Source of the DNA: Mycolicibacterium xanthum
GTDB taxonomy: Bacteria > Actinomycetota > Actinomycetes > Mycobacteriales > Mycobacteriaceae
Length of the DNA stretch: 64,000 nucleotides
Direction of reading: 5' to 3'
Assembly: GCF_019710635.1 (NCBI RefSeq)
Contig: NZ_JAIFZS010000015.1
Location: 111,969-175,968 of the forward strand
Made by a program: the position numbers and the translations under genes. Shown in pieces: positions 39,123-49,240 of the stretch. The stretch's first letter is position 1; each line of letters starts with the position of its first letter. Below the pieces are notes generated by a model that did no database searches, had not been told where the DNA came from, and saw only the letters and a program-made list of their open reading frames with translations.

Positions 39123-39163
39123 GGTCACCCCCGGTTCATCTGGTTGTTCACCCTGCGTTCACC
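39123..39163 (+). promoter_or_regulatory. Pho box array upstream of pstS
   Basis: Direct repeats GGTCACC (39123), GTTCATC (39134), GTTCACC (39146) and GTTCACC (39157) are spaced 11-12 bp, the helical-phase pattern bound by actinobacterial phosphate regulators (RegX3 in mycobacteria, PhoP in Streptomyces). The gap 39077-39276 has no gene. Confidence 0.7.
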
Positions 39164-39276
39164 TGGCATGGGGCTACTGGCCACCCCCAACGCCTAACTT
39201 CCCGTTGGTACGGAACCGGCCTTCGGGGCGACATCGCCCGGTGCGGCCTCATACAGACATGAGGAAAGCGAGACAG

Positions 39277-40410
39277 GTGAAGCGCAACACGATCGGCAAG
39301 GCATTGATGACGACTGTGTCGGCGACCGCGATTGCCGGGCTGACGCTCACTGCGTGCGGCAGCGACAACAACGCCGGGACGACGACCGCTACGGGTGGCG
39401 ACAGTGCGGCATCGGGAGACTGCTCCGGCAAGGAGGCGCTGAAGGGCAGCGGCTCGTCGGCGCAGAAGAACGCCATGACCCGGTTCATCACCGCCTACCA
39501 GAACGCGTGCCCCGGGTTCACCGTCAACTACACCTCCAGCGGCTCCGGTGCGGGTGTCTCCGAGTTCACCGGCGGCATCACCGACTTCGGCGGCTCCGAT
39601 TCGCCGCTGAGCGCGGAGAAGGGCGAGTACGACAAGGCCAAGGAGCGTTGCGGCGGGAACGACGCCTGGAACCTGCCGGTGGTGTTCGGTCCCATCGCGG
39701 TGACCTACAACCTGGACGGCATCACCGACCTGGCGCTCGACGGCCCCACCCTGGCCAAGATCTTCAGCGGTGCGGTGACCAAGTGGAACGCGCCGGAGAT
39801 CGCCGCCCTCAACGAGGGCAAGGAACTGCCGGACCAGGACATCACGGTGCTGTTCCGCAGCGACGAGTCCGGCACCACGGACAACTTCCAGAAGTACCTC
39901 GACGCCGCGTCCGACGGGGCCTGGGGCAAGGGCGCCGGCAAGACCTTCGTCGGCGGTGTCGGTGAGGGCGCGCAGGGCAACGAGGGCACCTCGGCGGCGG
40001 TGAAGAACACCCCCGGCGCGATCACCTACAACGAGTGGTCCTACGCAAAGAGCCAGGGTCTGTCGATCGCGCGGATCATCACCTCGGCCGGACCCGAGCC
40101 GGTGGAGCTGACCGCGGAGACCGTCGGCAAGTCGATCGACGGCGTCAAGGTGAAGGGCGAGGGCAACGACCTGGTGCTCGACACCTCGTCGTTCTACCTG
40201 CCCACCGAGGGCGGTTCGTATCCGATCGTGCTGGCGACCTACGAGATCGTCTGCTCGACGTACCCGGAGGCCGACGTGGCCCCGGCGCTGAGCAAGTTCC
40301 TGACGGTTGCCATCAACGAGGGGCAGGACGGTCTCGAGGACAACGGGTACGCCCCGATCCCCGAGCGTTTCAAGGAGCGGCTCACCACCGCCATCGACGC
40401 GATCTCCTAG
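39277..40410 (+). CDS. pstS: phosphate ABC transporter substrate-binding lipoprotein PstS
   Basis: 377 residues from GTG 39277, with GAGGAAAG eight bases upstream; ATG 39259 is in frame. The signal peptide ends in the lipobox LTAC-GS. Phosphate-binding segments are [35 protein letters not shown] and the [12 protein letters not shown] motif. It captures inorganic phosphate outside the membrane for PstCA-B. First gene of pstSCAB, downstream of Pho boxes, so induction in phosphate limitation is expected. Confidence 0.96.
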   Translation: MKRNTIGKALMTTVSATAIAGLTLTACGSDNNAGTTTATGGDSAASGDCSGKEALKGSGSSAQKNAMTRFITAYQNACPGFTVNYTSSGSGAGVSEFTGGITDFGGSDSPLSAEKGEYDKAKERCGGNDAWNLPVVFGPIAVTYNLDGITDLALDGPTLAKIFSGAVTKWNAPEIAALNEGKELPDQDITVLFRSDESGTTDNFQKYLDAASDGAWGKGAGKTFVGGVGEGAQGNEGTSAAVKNTPGAITYNEWSYAKSQGLSIARIITSAGPEPVELTAETVGKSIDGVKVKGEGNDLVLDTSSFYLPTEGGSYPIVLATYEIVCSTYPEADVAPALSKFLTVAINEGQDGLEDNGYAPIPERFKERLTTAIDAIS

Positions 40411-40464
40411 CGAGGCCTTGAGGGCTAGGGCATTTCGCGAGGCAAACCGAAGATACGGAAGGTC

Positions 40465-41526
40465 ATGTCACTGAGACCGGATCCGCCGGCGGCGGGTTCG
40501 CGGGCAAAGCCTGCGGGCCTGCCGCGGGACGGGGATACTGCACAGGTGTCGGCACAACCACCGAAACGACGAACGGCTCTGAAGACCGGTGAGGGCCGGT
40601 TGGACCGGTGGGGCGACAGGATTTTCAGGTCGCTGGCCGTCGCCGCGGGCGGCACCATCATCGCGGCGATCGCCCTGATGGGCCTGTTCCTGCTGGTGCG
40701 TGCCTGGCCGTCGCTGCGGGCCAACAACGCCAACTTCATCACGAGTTCGGAGTTCAGCACCAGCGACGCGAGCAACCTCCGGTTCGGTATCGCCGAACTC
40801 TTCCAGGTCACCGTGCTCAGTTCGGTGTTCGCGTTGGCCATCGCGGTACCCATCGCGGTCGGTATCGCGGCGTTCCTGACCAACTACGCGCCGCGGCGCT
40901 TCGCCAAGCCGTTCGGCATGCTGGTCGACCTGCTCGCCGCGGTTCCGTCGATCGTGTTCGGCCTGTGGGGGATCTTCATCCTGGCCCCGTGGCTCGATCC
41001 GATCGCGCGGTTCCTCAACAGCAGCCTGGGATGGTTCTTCCTGTTTGCCGACGGCAACGTGTCGATCGCCGGCGGCGGCACCATCTTCACCGCGGGCATC
41101 GTGCTGGCGGTGATGATCCTGCCGATCATCACGTCGGTGACCCGCGAGGTGTTCGCCCTCACGCCGCGCGGCCACGTCGAAGCGGCCCAGGCGTTGGGCG
41201 CCACCAAGTGGGAAGTGATCCGGATGACGGTCTTCCCGTACGGCCGCAGCGGGATGATCGCCGGCTCGATGCTCGGGCTGGGCCGCGCGCTCGGTGAGAC
41301 GGTCGCGGTGTTGATCATCCTGCGCGCGGCCGCAACAGCCGGGCACTGGTCCGTGTTCGACGGCGGCTACACGTTCGCCTCGAAGATCGCCTCGGCGGCA
41401 GCGGAATTCAGCGCACCGCTGCCCACCGGCGCCTATATCGCCGCCGGCTTCGTGCTGTTCCTGCTGACGTTCGTGGTGAACGCGTTCGCCCGCGCGGCCG
41501 CCGGAGGAAGGGTGAGTGGAGGATGA
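40465..41526 (+). CDS. pstC: phosphate ABC transporter permease PstC
   Basis: 353 residues. A Pro/Arg-rich cytoplasmic N-terminus of about 50 residues precedes six predicted membrane segments. The ABC-permease EAA loop is [24 protein letters not shown], and [13 protein letters not shown] is a PstC signature. The stop overlaps the pstA ATG by four bases. It forms the transmembrane channel with PstA. Confidence 0.95.
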   Translation: MSLRPDPPAAGSRAKPAGLPRDGDTAQVSAQPPKRRTALKTGEGRLDRWGDRIFRSLAVAAGGTIIAAIALMGLFLLVRAWPSLRANNANFITSSEFSTSDASNLRFGIAELFQVTVLSSVFALAIAVPIAVGIAAFLTNYAPRRFAKPFGMLVDLLAAVPSIVFGLWGIFILAPWLDPIARFLNSSLGWFFLFADGNVSIAGGGTIFTAGIVLAVMILPIITSVTREVFALTPRGHVEAAQALGATKWEVIRMTVFPYGRSGMIAGSMLGLGRALGETVAVLIILRAAATAGHWSVFDGGYTFASKIASAAAEFSAPLPTGAYIAAGFVLFLLTFVVNAFARAAAGGRVSGG

Positions 41527-42425
41527 CCGACACGTTGGACGCCGCGGTCAAGGGGCCGACGTTCCACCCGATCAGCACCAGCCGCAAGATCAAGGACAAG
41601 CTCGCGACGATCCTGTTCACCGGGGCGTTCCTGGTCGCGCTCGTCCCGCTGGCCTGGGTGCTGGTCACGGTGCTCGGCAAGGGCCTTCGGGCGGTCATCC
41701 ACCCGACCTGGTGGACCAACTCGCTCTACGGTATTTTGCCCGAGCAGTTTGCCGGCGGGGTGTACCACGCGATCTACGGCACCATCATCCAGTCGCTGAT
41801 CGCGGCGGCGATCTCGGTCCCGCTGGGCATCATGGTCGGTGTCTACCTGGTCGAGTACGGCCGGGGCGCGCTGGCCAGGACCACCACGTTCATGGTGGAC
41901 ATCCTCGCCGGGGTGCCCTCGATCGTCGCGGCCCTGTTCGTCTTCGCCGCCTGGATCGCGACGATGGGTTTTCAGCAGAGCGCTTTCGCGGTCTCGCTGG
42001 CCCTGGTGCTGCTGATGCTGCCGTTGGTGGTGCGCAGCACCGAGGAGATGCTGAAACTGGTACCCGACGAACTCCGTGAGGCGTCTTACGCGCTCGGGGT
42101 GCCGAAGTGGAAGACCATCGTCCGGATCGTCATTCCGACGGCCCTGCCCGGAATGATCAGCGGCATCCTGCTGGCGCTGGCCCGGGTGATGGGCGAAACC
42201 GCCCCCGTGCTGATCCTGGTGGGCTACAGCACCGCGATCAACATGGACGTCTTCCAGGGCAACATGGCCTCGCTGCCGTTGTTGATCTACACCGAGCTGA
42301 AGAATCCCGAGGCCGCCGGAGTCGACCGGGTCTGGGGAGCGGCGCTCACCCTGATCATCATGGTCGCCGTGCTGTACCTGGCAGCGGCACTCGTCAATCG
42401 ATTCCTGACCCGCAACCGGGTCTAG
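41523..42425 (+). CDS. pstA: phosphate ABC transporter permease PstA
   Basis: 300 residues, six predicted membrane segments, with the EAA loop [22 protein letters not shown] and the segment [16 protein letters not shown]. Translationally coupled to pstC. It is the second channel subunit of the high-affinity phosphate transporter. A 26-bp gap with GGAG leads to pstB. Confidence 0.95.
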   Translation: MTDTLDAAVKGPTFHPISTSRKIKDKLATILFTGAFLVALVPLAWVLVTVLGKGLRAVIHPTWWTNSLYGILPEQFAGGVYHAIYGTIIQSLIAAAISVPLGIMVGVYLVEYGRGALARTTTFMVDILAGVPSIVAALFVFAAWIATMGFQQSAFAVSLALVLLMLPLVVRSTEEMLKLVPDELREASYALGVPKWKTIVRIVIPTALPGMISGILLALARVMGETAPVLILVGYSTAINMDVFQGNMASLPLLIYTELKNPEAAGVDRVWGAALTLIIMVAVLYLAAALVNRFLTRNRV

Positions 42426-42451
42426 ACTTCACAAGCACTCTAGGAGACACA

Positions 42452-43228
42452 GTGGCCAAGCGGCTCGATCTCAAGGACCTCAACATCTACTACGGGTCCT
42501 TCCACGCAGTGGCTGACGTGGCGATGTCGGTGCTGCCGCACAGTGTGACCGCCTACATCGGCCCCTCGGGCTGCGGCAAGTCGACGGTGTTGCGCACGCT
42601 CAACCGGATGCACGAGGTGATCCCCGGTGCGCGTGTGGACGGCTCGGTGCTGCTCGACGGCGAGGACATCTACGGGGCCGGGGTGGACCCGGTGAGCGTG
42701 CGCAAGACCATCGGCATGGTGTTCCAGCGCCCTAACCCGTTCCCGACGATGTCCATCAAGGACAACGTGGTGGCCGGGCTGAAACTGCAGGGGGTGCGCA
42801 GCAAGAAGGTCCTCGACGAGACCGCCGAGCGGTCCCTGAAGGGCGCCAACCTGTGGAACGAGGTCAAGGACCGGCTCGACAAGCCCGGTGGCGGGCTGTC
42901 CGGCGGCCAGCAGCAGCGGCTGTGCATCGCCCGCGCGATCGCGGTCCAGCCCGACGTCCTGCTGATGGACGAGCCGTGCTCGGCGCTCGACCCGATCTCC
43001 ACGTTGGCGATCGAGGACCTGATCTCCGAGCTGAAGCAGGACTACACGATCGTGATCGTCACGCACAACATGCAGCAGGCGGCGCGGGTCAGCGATCAGA
43101 CGGCGTTCTTCAACCTCGAGGCCACCGGCAAACCGGGCAAGCTCATCGAGATCGACGACACCGAGAAGATCTTCTCCAACCCCAGCCAGAAGGCCACCGA
43201 GGACTACATCTCGGGCCGGTTCGGCTGA
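42452..43228 (+). CDS. pstB: phosphate ABC transporter ATPase PstB
   Basis: 258 residues from GTG 42452. Walker A is [16 protein letters not shown], the ABC signature [14 protein letters not shown], Walker [14 protein letters not shown], and the switch histidine VTHNMQQA. The protein powers PstCA-mediated phosphate uptake. Corresponds to phoT (Rv0820). The operon ends here with a hairpin shared with the opposing phoU. Confidence 0.97.
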   Translation: MAKRLDLKDLNIYYGSFHAVADVAMSVLPHSVTAYIGPSGCGKSTVLRTLNRMHEVIPGARVDGSVLLDGEDIYGAGVDPVSVRKTIGMVFQRPNPFPTMSIKDNVVAGLKLQGVRSKKVLDETAERSLKGANLWNEVKDRLDKPGGGLSGGQQQRLCIARAIAVQPDVLLMDEPCSALDPISTLAIEDLISELKQDYTIVIVTHNMQQAARVSDQTAFFNLEATGKPGKLIEIDDTEKIFSNPSQKATEDYISGRFG

Positions 43229-43255
43229 CCCGGCGCGGGGAGGCGTCAAACCAGA

Positions 43256-43283
43256 AATCTCCCGGGGACATCCCCGGGGGATT
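43256..43283. terminator. bidirectional terminator between pstB and phoU
   Basis: AATCTCCCGGGGA and TCCCCGGGGGATT form a 13-bp stem (one G-T pair) with a 2-nt gap between convergent genes. A short T-containing stretch (TTCTTGTT) follows on the plus strand. Confidence 0.75.
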
Positions 43284-43306
43284 CTTGTTGCGCCAGGGAA
43301 ACAGCC

Positions 43307-43975
43307 TCAGCGGGGCGTCGGCAGCTCTTCCTCGTTGGGGTCGCGGCCGGTGACCTGGAAGATCACCCGGCGGGCCACCTCGACGGCGTGGTCGGCGAAA
43401 CGCTCGTAGAACCGGCCGAGCAGCGTGATGTCGACCGCCGCGGCGACGCCGTGCTTCCACTCGCGGTCCATCAGCACGGTGAACAGGTGGCGGTGCAGGT
43501 CGTCCATCGCGTCGTCCTCTTCGCGGATCCGGGCGGCCTTCTCCGGATCGCGGGTGAGCAGGACCTCTTGGGCGCTGTTGCCCAGTTCGACGGCGACGCG
43601 GCCCATCTCGGCGAAGTAGCCGTTGACCTCCTCGGGCAGCGCGTGCTGGGGGTGGCGGCGGCGGGCGATCTTGGCCACGTGCAGCGCCAGTGCGCCCATC
43701 CGGTCGACGTCGGCGACGATCTGGATCGACGTGACGACCGCGCGCAGATCGCCGGCCACCGGCGCCTGCAGCGCCAGCAGCACGAAGGCGTCCTCCTCGG
43801 CCCGGGCGCTCAGCAGCGAGATCTGGTCGTGGTCGGTGATGACCTGCTCGGCAAGCGCGAGGTCGGCCTGCAGCAGCGCCTGGGTGGCGCGCTCCATCGC
43901 GACCCCGGCGAGCCCGCACATCTGGGCGAGATGTTGGGTCAGGGCGTCCAACTGCTCGTGGTAAGCGGTACGCAT
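43307..43975 (-). CDS. phoU: phosphate signalling regulator PhoU (PhoY-type)
   Basis: 222 residues. TAGGCT (43988-43983) is 7 nt before ATG 43975, so that start is preferred over GTG 43981. Two three-helix PhoU repeats are visible, with metal-binding E/DxxxD patterns in [19 protein letters not shown] and [15 protein letters not shown]. PhoY2 (Rv0821c) represses SenX3-RegX3 signalling when phosphate is plentiful and influences persistence. It is convergent with pstSCAB rather than in the operon. Confidence 0.93.
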   Translation of the reverse strand: MRTAYHEQLDALTQHLAQMCGLAGVAMERATQALLQADLALAEQVITDHDQISLLSARAEEDAFVLLALQAPVAGDLRAVVTSIQIVADVDRMGALALHVAKIARRRHPQHALPEEVNGYFAEMGRVAVELGNSAQEVLLTRDPEKAARIREEDDAMDDLHRHLFTVLMDREWKHGVAAAVDITLLGRFYERFADHAVEVARRVIFQVTGRDPNEEELPTPR

Positions 43976-44089
43976 GTCCACAAGCCTACGGGCAAACCCC
44001 GCGAAACGGCACGAGCAGGCCGGTGAACGACAGGTGAATGCCGTCTGCCCGGCGGGTGCGCCCAGGGGCGGAATCGGGCGGAACCGCGG

Positions 44090-46048
44090 CTATTCGCAGG
44101 TGGTGTCGGCGGCGTTGGTGACGGTCAGATCCTCAGGCAGCGTCGTCGGCGTGGTCTTGGTGCCACGGATGACGTGGATCTGCACCGAGGACCCACTGGG
44201 GGACGGTGCGGACACCGCGTCGAAGTCATTGCCGAGCACCACCTGGACCACGTCGCCCATGCCGGTGACACGCTCGACTGCGGGATCAGCAAACGCCGAT
44301 GCGACGGTCGCGGCCGCCTCCTCGTTACCCGGCGAGTAGAACACCGTGGTCTGCGACAGCGGGCCCGGGTAGTCGTCGGGGGTGGTGATGTTGAACCCGT
44401 GCGCCTGCAGCGCGTCGGCCGCATCGGTGGCCAGGCCGGCTTCACTGGTCGAGTTCGAGACCTGGACCGTGATGTCGCCCGGATCTCCGACGATGGTGTC
44501 GACGACCTCGTCGCCGTCCTGGCCGGTGCCCGTGGTGGCGTTGGCCAGGGCCTCGGGGGTGCCCGCGACCGGGGTGTCGTCGGCGTTGCGCTCCTCGGGC
44601 AGCGGATCGTCGTCGATGATCGCGTTGAACAGCGCCTTCATGTCGTCGGTGCGGGGTACCTCGTTGCCCCACTCGTCGGCGTAGCCCACCGTCGGGACCG
44701 TCACGAACGTGATCCGGCCCGCGGCCACCCCCTGGATGGACTGGCCGAGTTCGACGAGATCCTTGGTGTCCATGTTGTCGACGTAGCTGTCCTCGATGAA
44801 CATGTTGACCACGTTGTTCAGTTTGGACAGCGAGAAGAACGTGTCCTTGGAGATCAGCGAGCGCATCAGCGACGACAGGAACAGCTGCTGGCGCTTGATC
44901 CGGCCGTAGTCGCCGTTGGTCTCGGTGGTGACGTACCGCGCCCGCACATAGTTCAGCGCGGTGTGGCCGTCGACGATCTGGCGGCCGGGTCGGGCCAGCA
45001 CGGTGCCCAGCATGCTGTCCTCGATCGGTTCGGTGCTGCACACCTCGATCCCACCGAGGGCGTCGACCATCTTGGAGAAGCCGGCGAAGTCGACGGCCAT
45101 GAACCGGTTGACGTGCAGGCCGGACAGCTTCTGGATCACCTTCACCAGGCATTTCGGGCCGCCGACGGCGAACGCCGAGTTCAGCTTGTATTCGGTGTAC
45201 ACCTCGTCCGGACCGTAGGTGCCGGTCTCCTCGTCGTAGATCGGCCCGTACTCCGTGCTCTGCGGGTCCCACGGCTCACACTTCATCGGCGCGATCTCGA
45301 GGTCGCGCGGGAACGACACCGCGACGACACGGTCGCGGTTGGCGGGCACGTTGACCAGCATCACCGTGTCCGAGCGCGAACCGGCCACCGCCTCGGTGTC
45401 GCCGGCACCCATGTCGAGGTTCTCGCCGAAACGGCTGTCGACACCGACGATCAGAAAGTTCTCGTCACCGAACTGTGCGTTCGGATCGACGATGTCCCTC
45501 GAGTCCGGGTCCAGCGCCGCCACCCGGTTGAGCATGCTGTTCTTGCTGGCCTGCCACTGCCAGGCGCCTCCGGTCAGCGCCAGGGCCAGCACCGCGAGCA
45601 GGGCGGCCGCCGCGCGGCCGGCCAGCGCCGCCCGGCGGTGCCGGGGCCGGGGGCGGGGCGCGGCGGGCCGGGGCTGCGGGACCGCCGGCGGCGCGGTGAG
45701 GTCGGGCAACTCGGACAGCAGCGCCGCGGCGATCGGCAGCACCGTGGTGTCCAGGTCGTCGGAGACCGGGTAGGGCTCGGCGTCCGGTTCGGGTCCGGCA
45801 TCCGGTCGGGCATCGGGTCCGGGATCCGGCTGGACATCGGATCGGGCACGATGCCGGGTCGGCGGCGCCGAAGGGGCCTCGGCGGCGATCTTGGCGATCA
45901 GGTCGGCGACGGTGACCGGGGCGGTGGGTCCGGCGTCTACCGGCGTGTCGCCGGGTGCCGGGGACTCCGGCCTGGTATGCCAGTCACCGTCGGCACTGCC
46001 GTCGGCGGAGTGGGGACGGCCGGGAGTAACGTGATCACCGTCACTCAT
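44090..46048 (-). CDS. LytR-CpsA-Psr (LCP) family protein with C-terminal LytR_C domain
   Basis: 652 residues, orthologous in position to Rv0822c. A long cytoplasmic N-terminus of about 140 residues is Pro/Asp-rich with an imperfect PD-repeat (GPDARPDAGPEPDAEP), then comes a single membrane helix. The LCP catalytic domain has FLIVGVDSR, the arginine/aspartate segment SRSDTVMLVNV and VVAVSFPRDLEI, and a long VRARYVTTETNGDYGRIKRQ motif. A LytR_C domain follows. LCP enzymes attach arabinogalactan to peptidoglycan. The unusually long cytoplasmic region may be a regulatory, phosphorylatable tail. Confidence 0.88.
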   Translation of the reverse strand: MSDGDHVTPGRPHSADGSADGDWHTRPESPAPGDTPVDAGPTAPVTVADLIAKIAAEAPSAPPTRHRARSDVQPDPGPDARPDAGPEPDAEPYPVSDDLDTTVLPIAAALLSELPDLTAPPAVPQPRPAAPRPRPRHRRAALAGRAAAALLAVLALALTGGAWQWQASKNSMLNRVAALDPDSRDIVDPNAQFGDENFLIVGVDSRFGENLDMGAGDTEAVAGSRSDTVMLVNVPANRDRVVAVSFPRDLEIAPMKCEPWDPQSTEYGPIYDEETGTYGPDEVYTEYKLNSAFAVGGPKCLVKVIQKLSGLHVNRFMAVDFAGFSKMVDALGGIEVCSTEPIEDSMLGTVLARPGRQIVDGHTALNYVRARYVTTETNGDYGRIKRQQLFLSSLMRSLISKDTFFSLSKLNNVVNMFIEDSYVDNMDTKDLVELGQSIQGVAAGRITFVTVPTVGYADEWGNEVPRTDDMKALFNAIIDDDPLPEERNADDTPVAGTPEALANATTGTGQDGDEVVDTIVGDPGDITVQVSNSTSEAGLATDAADALQAHGFNITTPDDYPGPLSQTTVFYSPGNEEAAATVASAFADPAVERVTGMGDVVQVVLGNDFDAVSAPSPSGSSVQIHVIRGTKTTPTTLPEDLTVTNAADTTCE

Positions 46049-46151
46049 TTTCTACCGGCCTTCCAGCTCCCACGGACTCCTACGGCAGGGTCGCGCGTCG
46101 TTGCGCACCGGCACGCAGAGTGCCGATTGCCTGCTATCTGTCTTAAAGCAC

Positions 46152-46190
46152 TGGTCACAGCCCCGCCACCCGAGCGGGACAGTGTGACCA
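46152..46190. terminator. hairpin between dus and the LCP gene
   Basis: TGGTCACA (46152-46159) and TGTGACCA (46183-46190) enclose an inner CCCGC/GCGGG stem. It lies 75-112 bp past the dus stop and about 100 bp before the LCP start, so it could end the desA1-dus transcript or be an operator for LCP. The 215-bp gap has no gene. Confidence 0.45.
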
Positions 46191-46263
46191 CTTATCGTAC
46201 TGAGACATCCTGAGAGACGGCTAGGCCAACCCGGGTGTCAGATACGTCTCGATCTCGTCGGGA

Positions 46264-47439
46264 TCAGCCGCCGGAGTGCATCACGTCGGCGCCCACGGGC
46301 ACCGTGCAGTCGTCCGGGTCGTCGAGCCAGCCCTCGGGCAGGGTGACCGATGCGGGCGATCCCTGCCGGCCCCGCGGGCCGTTGGCGGCCTCCGGGAACG
46401 GCACCTCGCCGTCGAGCTCGCCGAGCAGGTCGTCGAGCTGCGAGATCGTCTTGACCAGCGCCAGCGACCGGCGCAGGTCGGCGCCCGCGGGGAACCCGTG
46501 CAGGTACCACGCCACGTGCTTGCGGATGTCCCGCATTCCTTTGTCCTCCCCGAAATGGGCAGCAAGGAGAGCGCCGTGTCGACGGATGATCGTCGCGACC
46601 TCGCCGAGGGTCGGCGGGGTGGCCGGCGTCGCCCCGCTGAAGGCGGCGGACAGCTCGGCGAACAGCCACGGCCGTCCCAGGCAGCCCCGGCCGATCACGA
46701 CGCCGTCACAGCCCGTCGCGGCCATCATGGCCAGCGCGTCTCGGGCGTCGAAGATATCGCCGTTACCCAGCACCGGAACATTCGTGACGTGCGCCTTCAG
46801 CGCGGCGATCTGCTCCCAGTCGGCGGTGCCGGAGTAGCGCTGCGCGGCGGTGCGCGCATGCAGGGCGACCGCCGCCGCCCCCTCCTCGGCCGCGATGCGC
46901 CCGGCGTCCAGGTGGGTGTGGTGGTCGTCGTCGATGCCGATCCGGAACTTCACGGTGACCGGAATACCGGAGTTGGCGGTTGCTCTCACCGCGGCCGCCA
47001 CGATCTGGCCGAACAGCCGGCGCTTGTAGGGCAGCGCCGCGCCGCCGCCGCGCCGGGTGACCTTGGGTACCGGGCAGCCGAAGTTCATGTCGATGTGATC
47101 GGCCATGCCCTCGTCGGCGATCATCTTCGCCGCGGCGTAGGTGTTGGCCGGGTCGACGCTGTAGAGCTGCAGCGACCGCGGCGACTCCTCGGGCGCGAAG
47201 GTGGTCATGTGCATCGTGACCGGGTGCCGCTCGACCAGGGCGCGTGCGGTCACCATCTCGCACACGTAGAGGCCGCTGACGGTACCGGCGCGGCTCTGCT
47301 CGAGTTCGCGGCACAGCGTGCGGAACGCGACGTTGGTCACCCCGGCCATCGGGGCCAGGACGACGGGGCTGCGCAACGCGATCGGCCCGATCCGCAAGGC
47401 GGATCGGGCCGGTTGCGTTGTCTCGGTGGTGACGGTCAA
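46264..47439 (-). CDS. dusB: tRNA-dihydrouridine synthase
   Basis: 391 residues if started at TTG 47439, which overlaps the desA1 TGA (TTGA); no better start exists before the domain. The FMN TIM-barrel motifs are PIALRSPVVLAPMAGVTN, DMNFGCPVPKVTRRGGGAAL (catalytic Cys), TVKFRIG and LGNGDIF, GVVIGRGCLGRPW. It reduces uridines in tRNA D-loops using NADPH. Position equals Rv0823c. Coupling to desA1 is a conserved mycobacterial arrangement. Confidence 0.93.
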   Translation of the reverse strand: MTVTTETTQPARSALRIGPIALRSPVVLAPMAGVTNVAFRTLCRELEQSRAGTVSGLYVCEMVTARALVERHPVTMHMTTFAPEESPRSLQLYSVDPANTYAAAKMIADEGMADHIDMNFGCPVPKVTRRGGGAALPYKRRLFGQIVAAAVRATANSGIPVTVKFRIGIDDDHHTHLDAGRIAAEEGAAAVALHARTAAQRYSGTADWEQIAALKAHVTNVPVLGNGDIFDARDALAMMAATGCDGVVIGRGCLGRPWLFAELSAAFSGATPATPPTLGEVATIIRRHGALLAAHFGEDKGMRDIRKHVAWYLHGFPAGADLRRSLALVKTISQLDDLLGELDGEVPFPEAANGPRGRQGSPASVTLPEGWLDDPDDCTVPVGADVMHSGG

Positions 47440-48446
47440 CTGCCCGTTGAGGATCCGACCAGCTGGTTCCTGGCGGCCTTCTTCTCGGCGACCTTGGCCT
47501 GCCGCTCGAGGCGGCGCTGCTTGGCCACCTCGAACTTGTCGACCGTCTCCTGCAGTTCCTCGACCAGCAGGCCAAGGTCGTCGCGCAGCGCGGCGGACTC
47601 GCCGGAGAAGTCCTCCCGCTCGAAGATCCGCCACTTCTTGAGCACCGGCATGACGATGTCGTCGAGGTGGATGCGCGGGTCGTAGATGCCGCCCGAGGCG
47701 ATGGACACCGCGCGGCGCCGGAAGTCCGGAATGGTGAAGCCGGGCATCCGGAAGTTGCGCAGCACCTTGTGCAACGACTTCATCGCCTGGTCGGGCGCGA
47801 TCTCGAAGCCGGCCTCGGAGACGTCGCGGTAGAAGATCATGTGCAGGTTCTCGTCCGCCGAGACGCGCTGCAGCAGCTGATCGGCGATGGGCTCCTCGCA
47901 GGCCCGGCCGGTGTTGCGGTGCGACACCCGGGTGGCCAGCTCCTGGAACGTCACGTAGATGACCGAATCGAACAGGCTCGCGGCGAACAGGTCGGCCTCG
48001 ACCTGCTGGTTCTGGCCCGGGCTGAAGCCGCGGGTCATCTGCTCGATGCGCAGCATCTCCAGTTCGACCGGGTCGACGTTGCGGGTGACCACCAGGTAGT
48101 CGCGCAGCGCGATGCCGTGCCGGTTCTCCTCGGCGGTCCACCGGTTCACCCAGAAGCCCCACGGCCCGTCCATCGTGAAGTTCATCGCGATCTCGCGGTG
48201 GTAGGCGGGCAGGTTGTCCTCGGTGAGCAGGTTGACCATCATCGCCACGCGTGCGACCTCGGACAGCTGCGCCTGGTCGGGGTCCCAGTCCTGGCCGCCG
48301 AGGGCGTAGTAGTTCTTGCCGTCGGACCACGGGATGTAGTCGTGCGGGTTCCAGTCCTTGGTCATCCGCATGTGCCGGTTGACGAGGGGCTCGACGGCGG
48401 GCTCGAGCTCGGTCAGCAGTTGCAGGTCGGTCAGGTCTTTCGACAC
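47436..48446 (-). CDS. desA1: acyl-[ACP] desaturase DesA1
   Basis: 336 residues of the soluble di-iron stearoyl-ACP desaturase family. The two iron-ligand motifs are EENRHG and DENLHM. DesA1 is essential in mycobacteria and introduces a double bond in the meromycolate precursor, so it acts in mycolic-acid synthesis. A Lys/Arg-rich C-terminal helix ends the protein. The 110-bp upstream gap is AT-rich (CAATATATCTGTGTATC) and holds the promoter; a TetR regulator lies next upstream. Confidence 0.96.
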   Translation of the reverse strand: MSKDLTDLQLLTELEPAVEPLVNRHMRMTKDWNPHDYIPWSDGKNYYALGGQDWDPDQAQLSEVARVAMMVNLLTEDNLPAYHREIAMNFTMDGPWGFWVNRWTAEENRHGIALRDYLVVTRNVDPVELEMLRIEQMTRGFSPGQNQQVEADLFAASLFDSVIYVTFQELATRVSHRNTGRACEEPIADQLLQRVSADENLHMIFYRDVSEAGFEIAPDQAMKSLHKVLRNFRMPGFTIPDFRRRAVSIASGGIYDPRIHLDDIVMPVLKKWRIFEREDFSGESAALRDDLGLLVEELQETVDKFEVAKQRRLERQAKVAEKKAARNQLVGSSTGS

Positions 48447-48556
48447 GACACCTCCCAGTTATCTGTACCTGATGGTTGCACTCAATATATCTGTGTATCT
48501 CGGTGACATTCAAGCCGCCACGCTGTGATGCACACCCAGGTCGTCAAGGCAGGTCG

Positions 48557-49147
48557 TCAAGGCTTTCCGGTCGCCGCGCGGCTGAGCAGTAGCTCAACAC
48601 AGTGGTCGATGAACTGCTCCCGGGTGGCCGTCAACCTGCCGTCGAGGTACGCGCTGAACAACGCGGTGAGTGCCCCGATCAGCCCGGTGGCAACCATGGC
48701 CTGGGTGGTGGGGTCGGTGATGCGGGTGAGCTTGCGCTGCAGCAGGTCGATGAAGTTCGGCATCCAGCGCAACCCCGAACGCGCCAGCACCGGTTCGCGT
48801 TCGGGTGCCAACAGCAGCACGCGGCCGCGGTCGGGATCGTCGACCATCAGCGCGACGAACCGTTCGACCGCGTCGCGCGGACTGGACGCGTTCATCAGCG
48901 CCGACATCGCGGTGGCGCACACGTCGTCGTAGACCGCGGCGACGTATTCGTCGCGGTCGCTGAAGCTCTCGTAGAAGTAGCGCTCGGTCAGCCCGGCCGC
49001 GCGGCACACGGCGCGGACGGTGAGGCTGGGGCCGCCCGGGCTGCCGAGCAGCCCGATGCCGGCGGCGACCAGCTCGTCGCGGCGAAGGGCCTGGCGGTCC
49101 TGCAGCGGAACGCCCGACCACCTGCCTCGTCGTTGACCGGACGGCAC
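48557..49147 (-). CDS. TetR-family regulator (Rv0825c-like)
   Basis: 196 residues from GTG 49147, which has AGGAGG just upstream; TTG 49174 would add nine residues. The HTH is LTVRAVCRAAGLTERYFYESF. The C-terminal domain includes WMPNFIDLLQRKL and VATGLIGALTALFSAYLDG. It lies between desA1 and a divergent DUF2236 gene, so it may regulate either. The ligand is unknown, though a fatty acyl compound is plausible from context. Confidence 0.85.
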   Translation of the reverse strand: MPSGQRRGRWSGVPLQDRQALRRDELVAAGIGLLGSPGGPSLTVRAVCRAAGLTERYFYESFSDRDEYVAAVYDDVCATAMSALMNASSPRDAVERFVALMVDDPDRGRVLLLAPEREPVLARSGLRWMPNFIDLLQRKLTRITDPTTQAMVATGLIGALTALFSAYLDGRLTATREQFIDHCVELLLSRAATGKP

Positions 49148-49179
49148 ACTCCTCCTAAGCTCCCCAGGTGACAACGTGT

Positions 49180-49214
49180 GTAGTCAAAATTATCCTGGGT
49201 AGTCGAGATAACCC
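49180..49214. promoter_or_regulatory. direct/inverted repeats in the TetR-DUF2236 divergent gap
   Basis: GTAGTCAAAATTATCC (49180) and GTAGTCGAGATAACCC (49199) repeat with a 19-bp period, and TTATC/GATAA (49190, 49207) are inverted. This is a candidate operator for the adjacent TetR protein. Confidence 0.4.
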
Positions 49215-49240
49215 GACCGTATCGAAGGGAAGTTCAGCCG

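Noticed and set aside
46264..48513. A 749-codon frame suggesting a fusion of an unknown domain to Dus.
   Set aside because: The N-terminal half is the antisense-like frame-shifted shadow of desA1 on the same strand. The Dus domain begins right after TTG 47439, which overlaps the desA1 stop.
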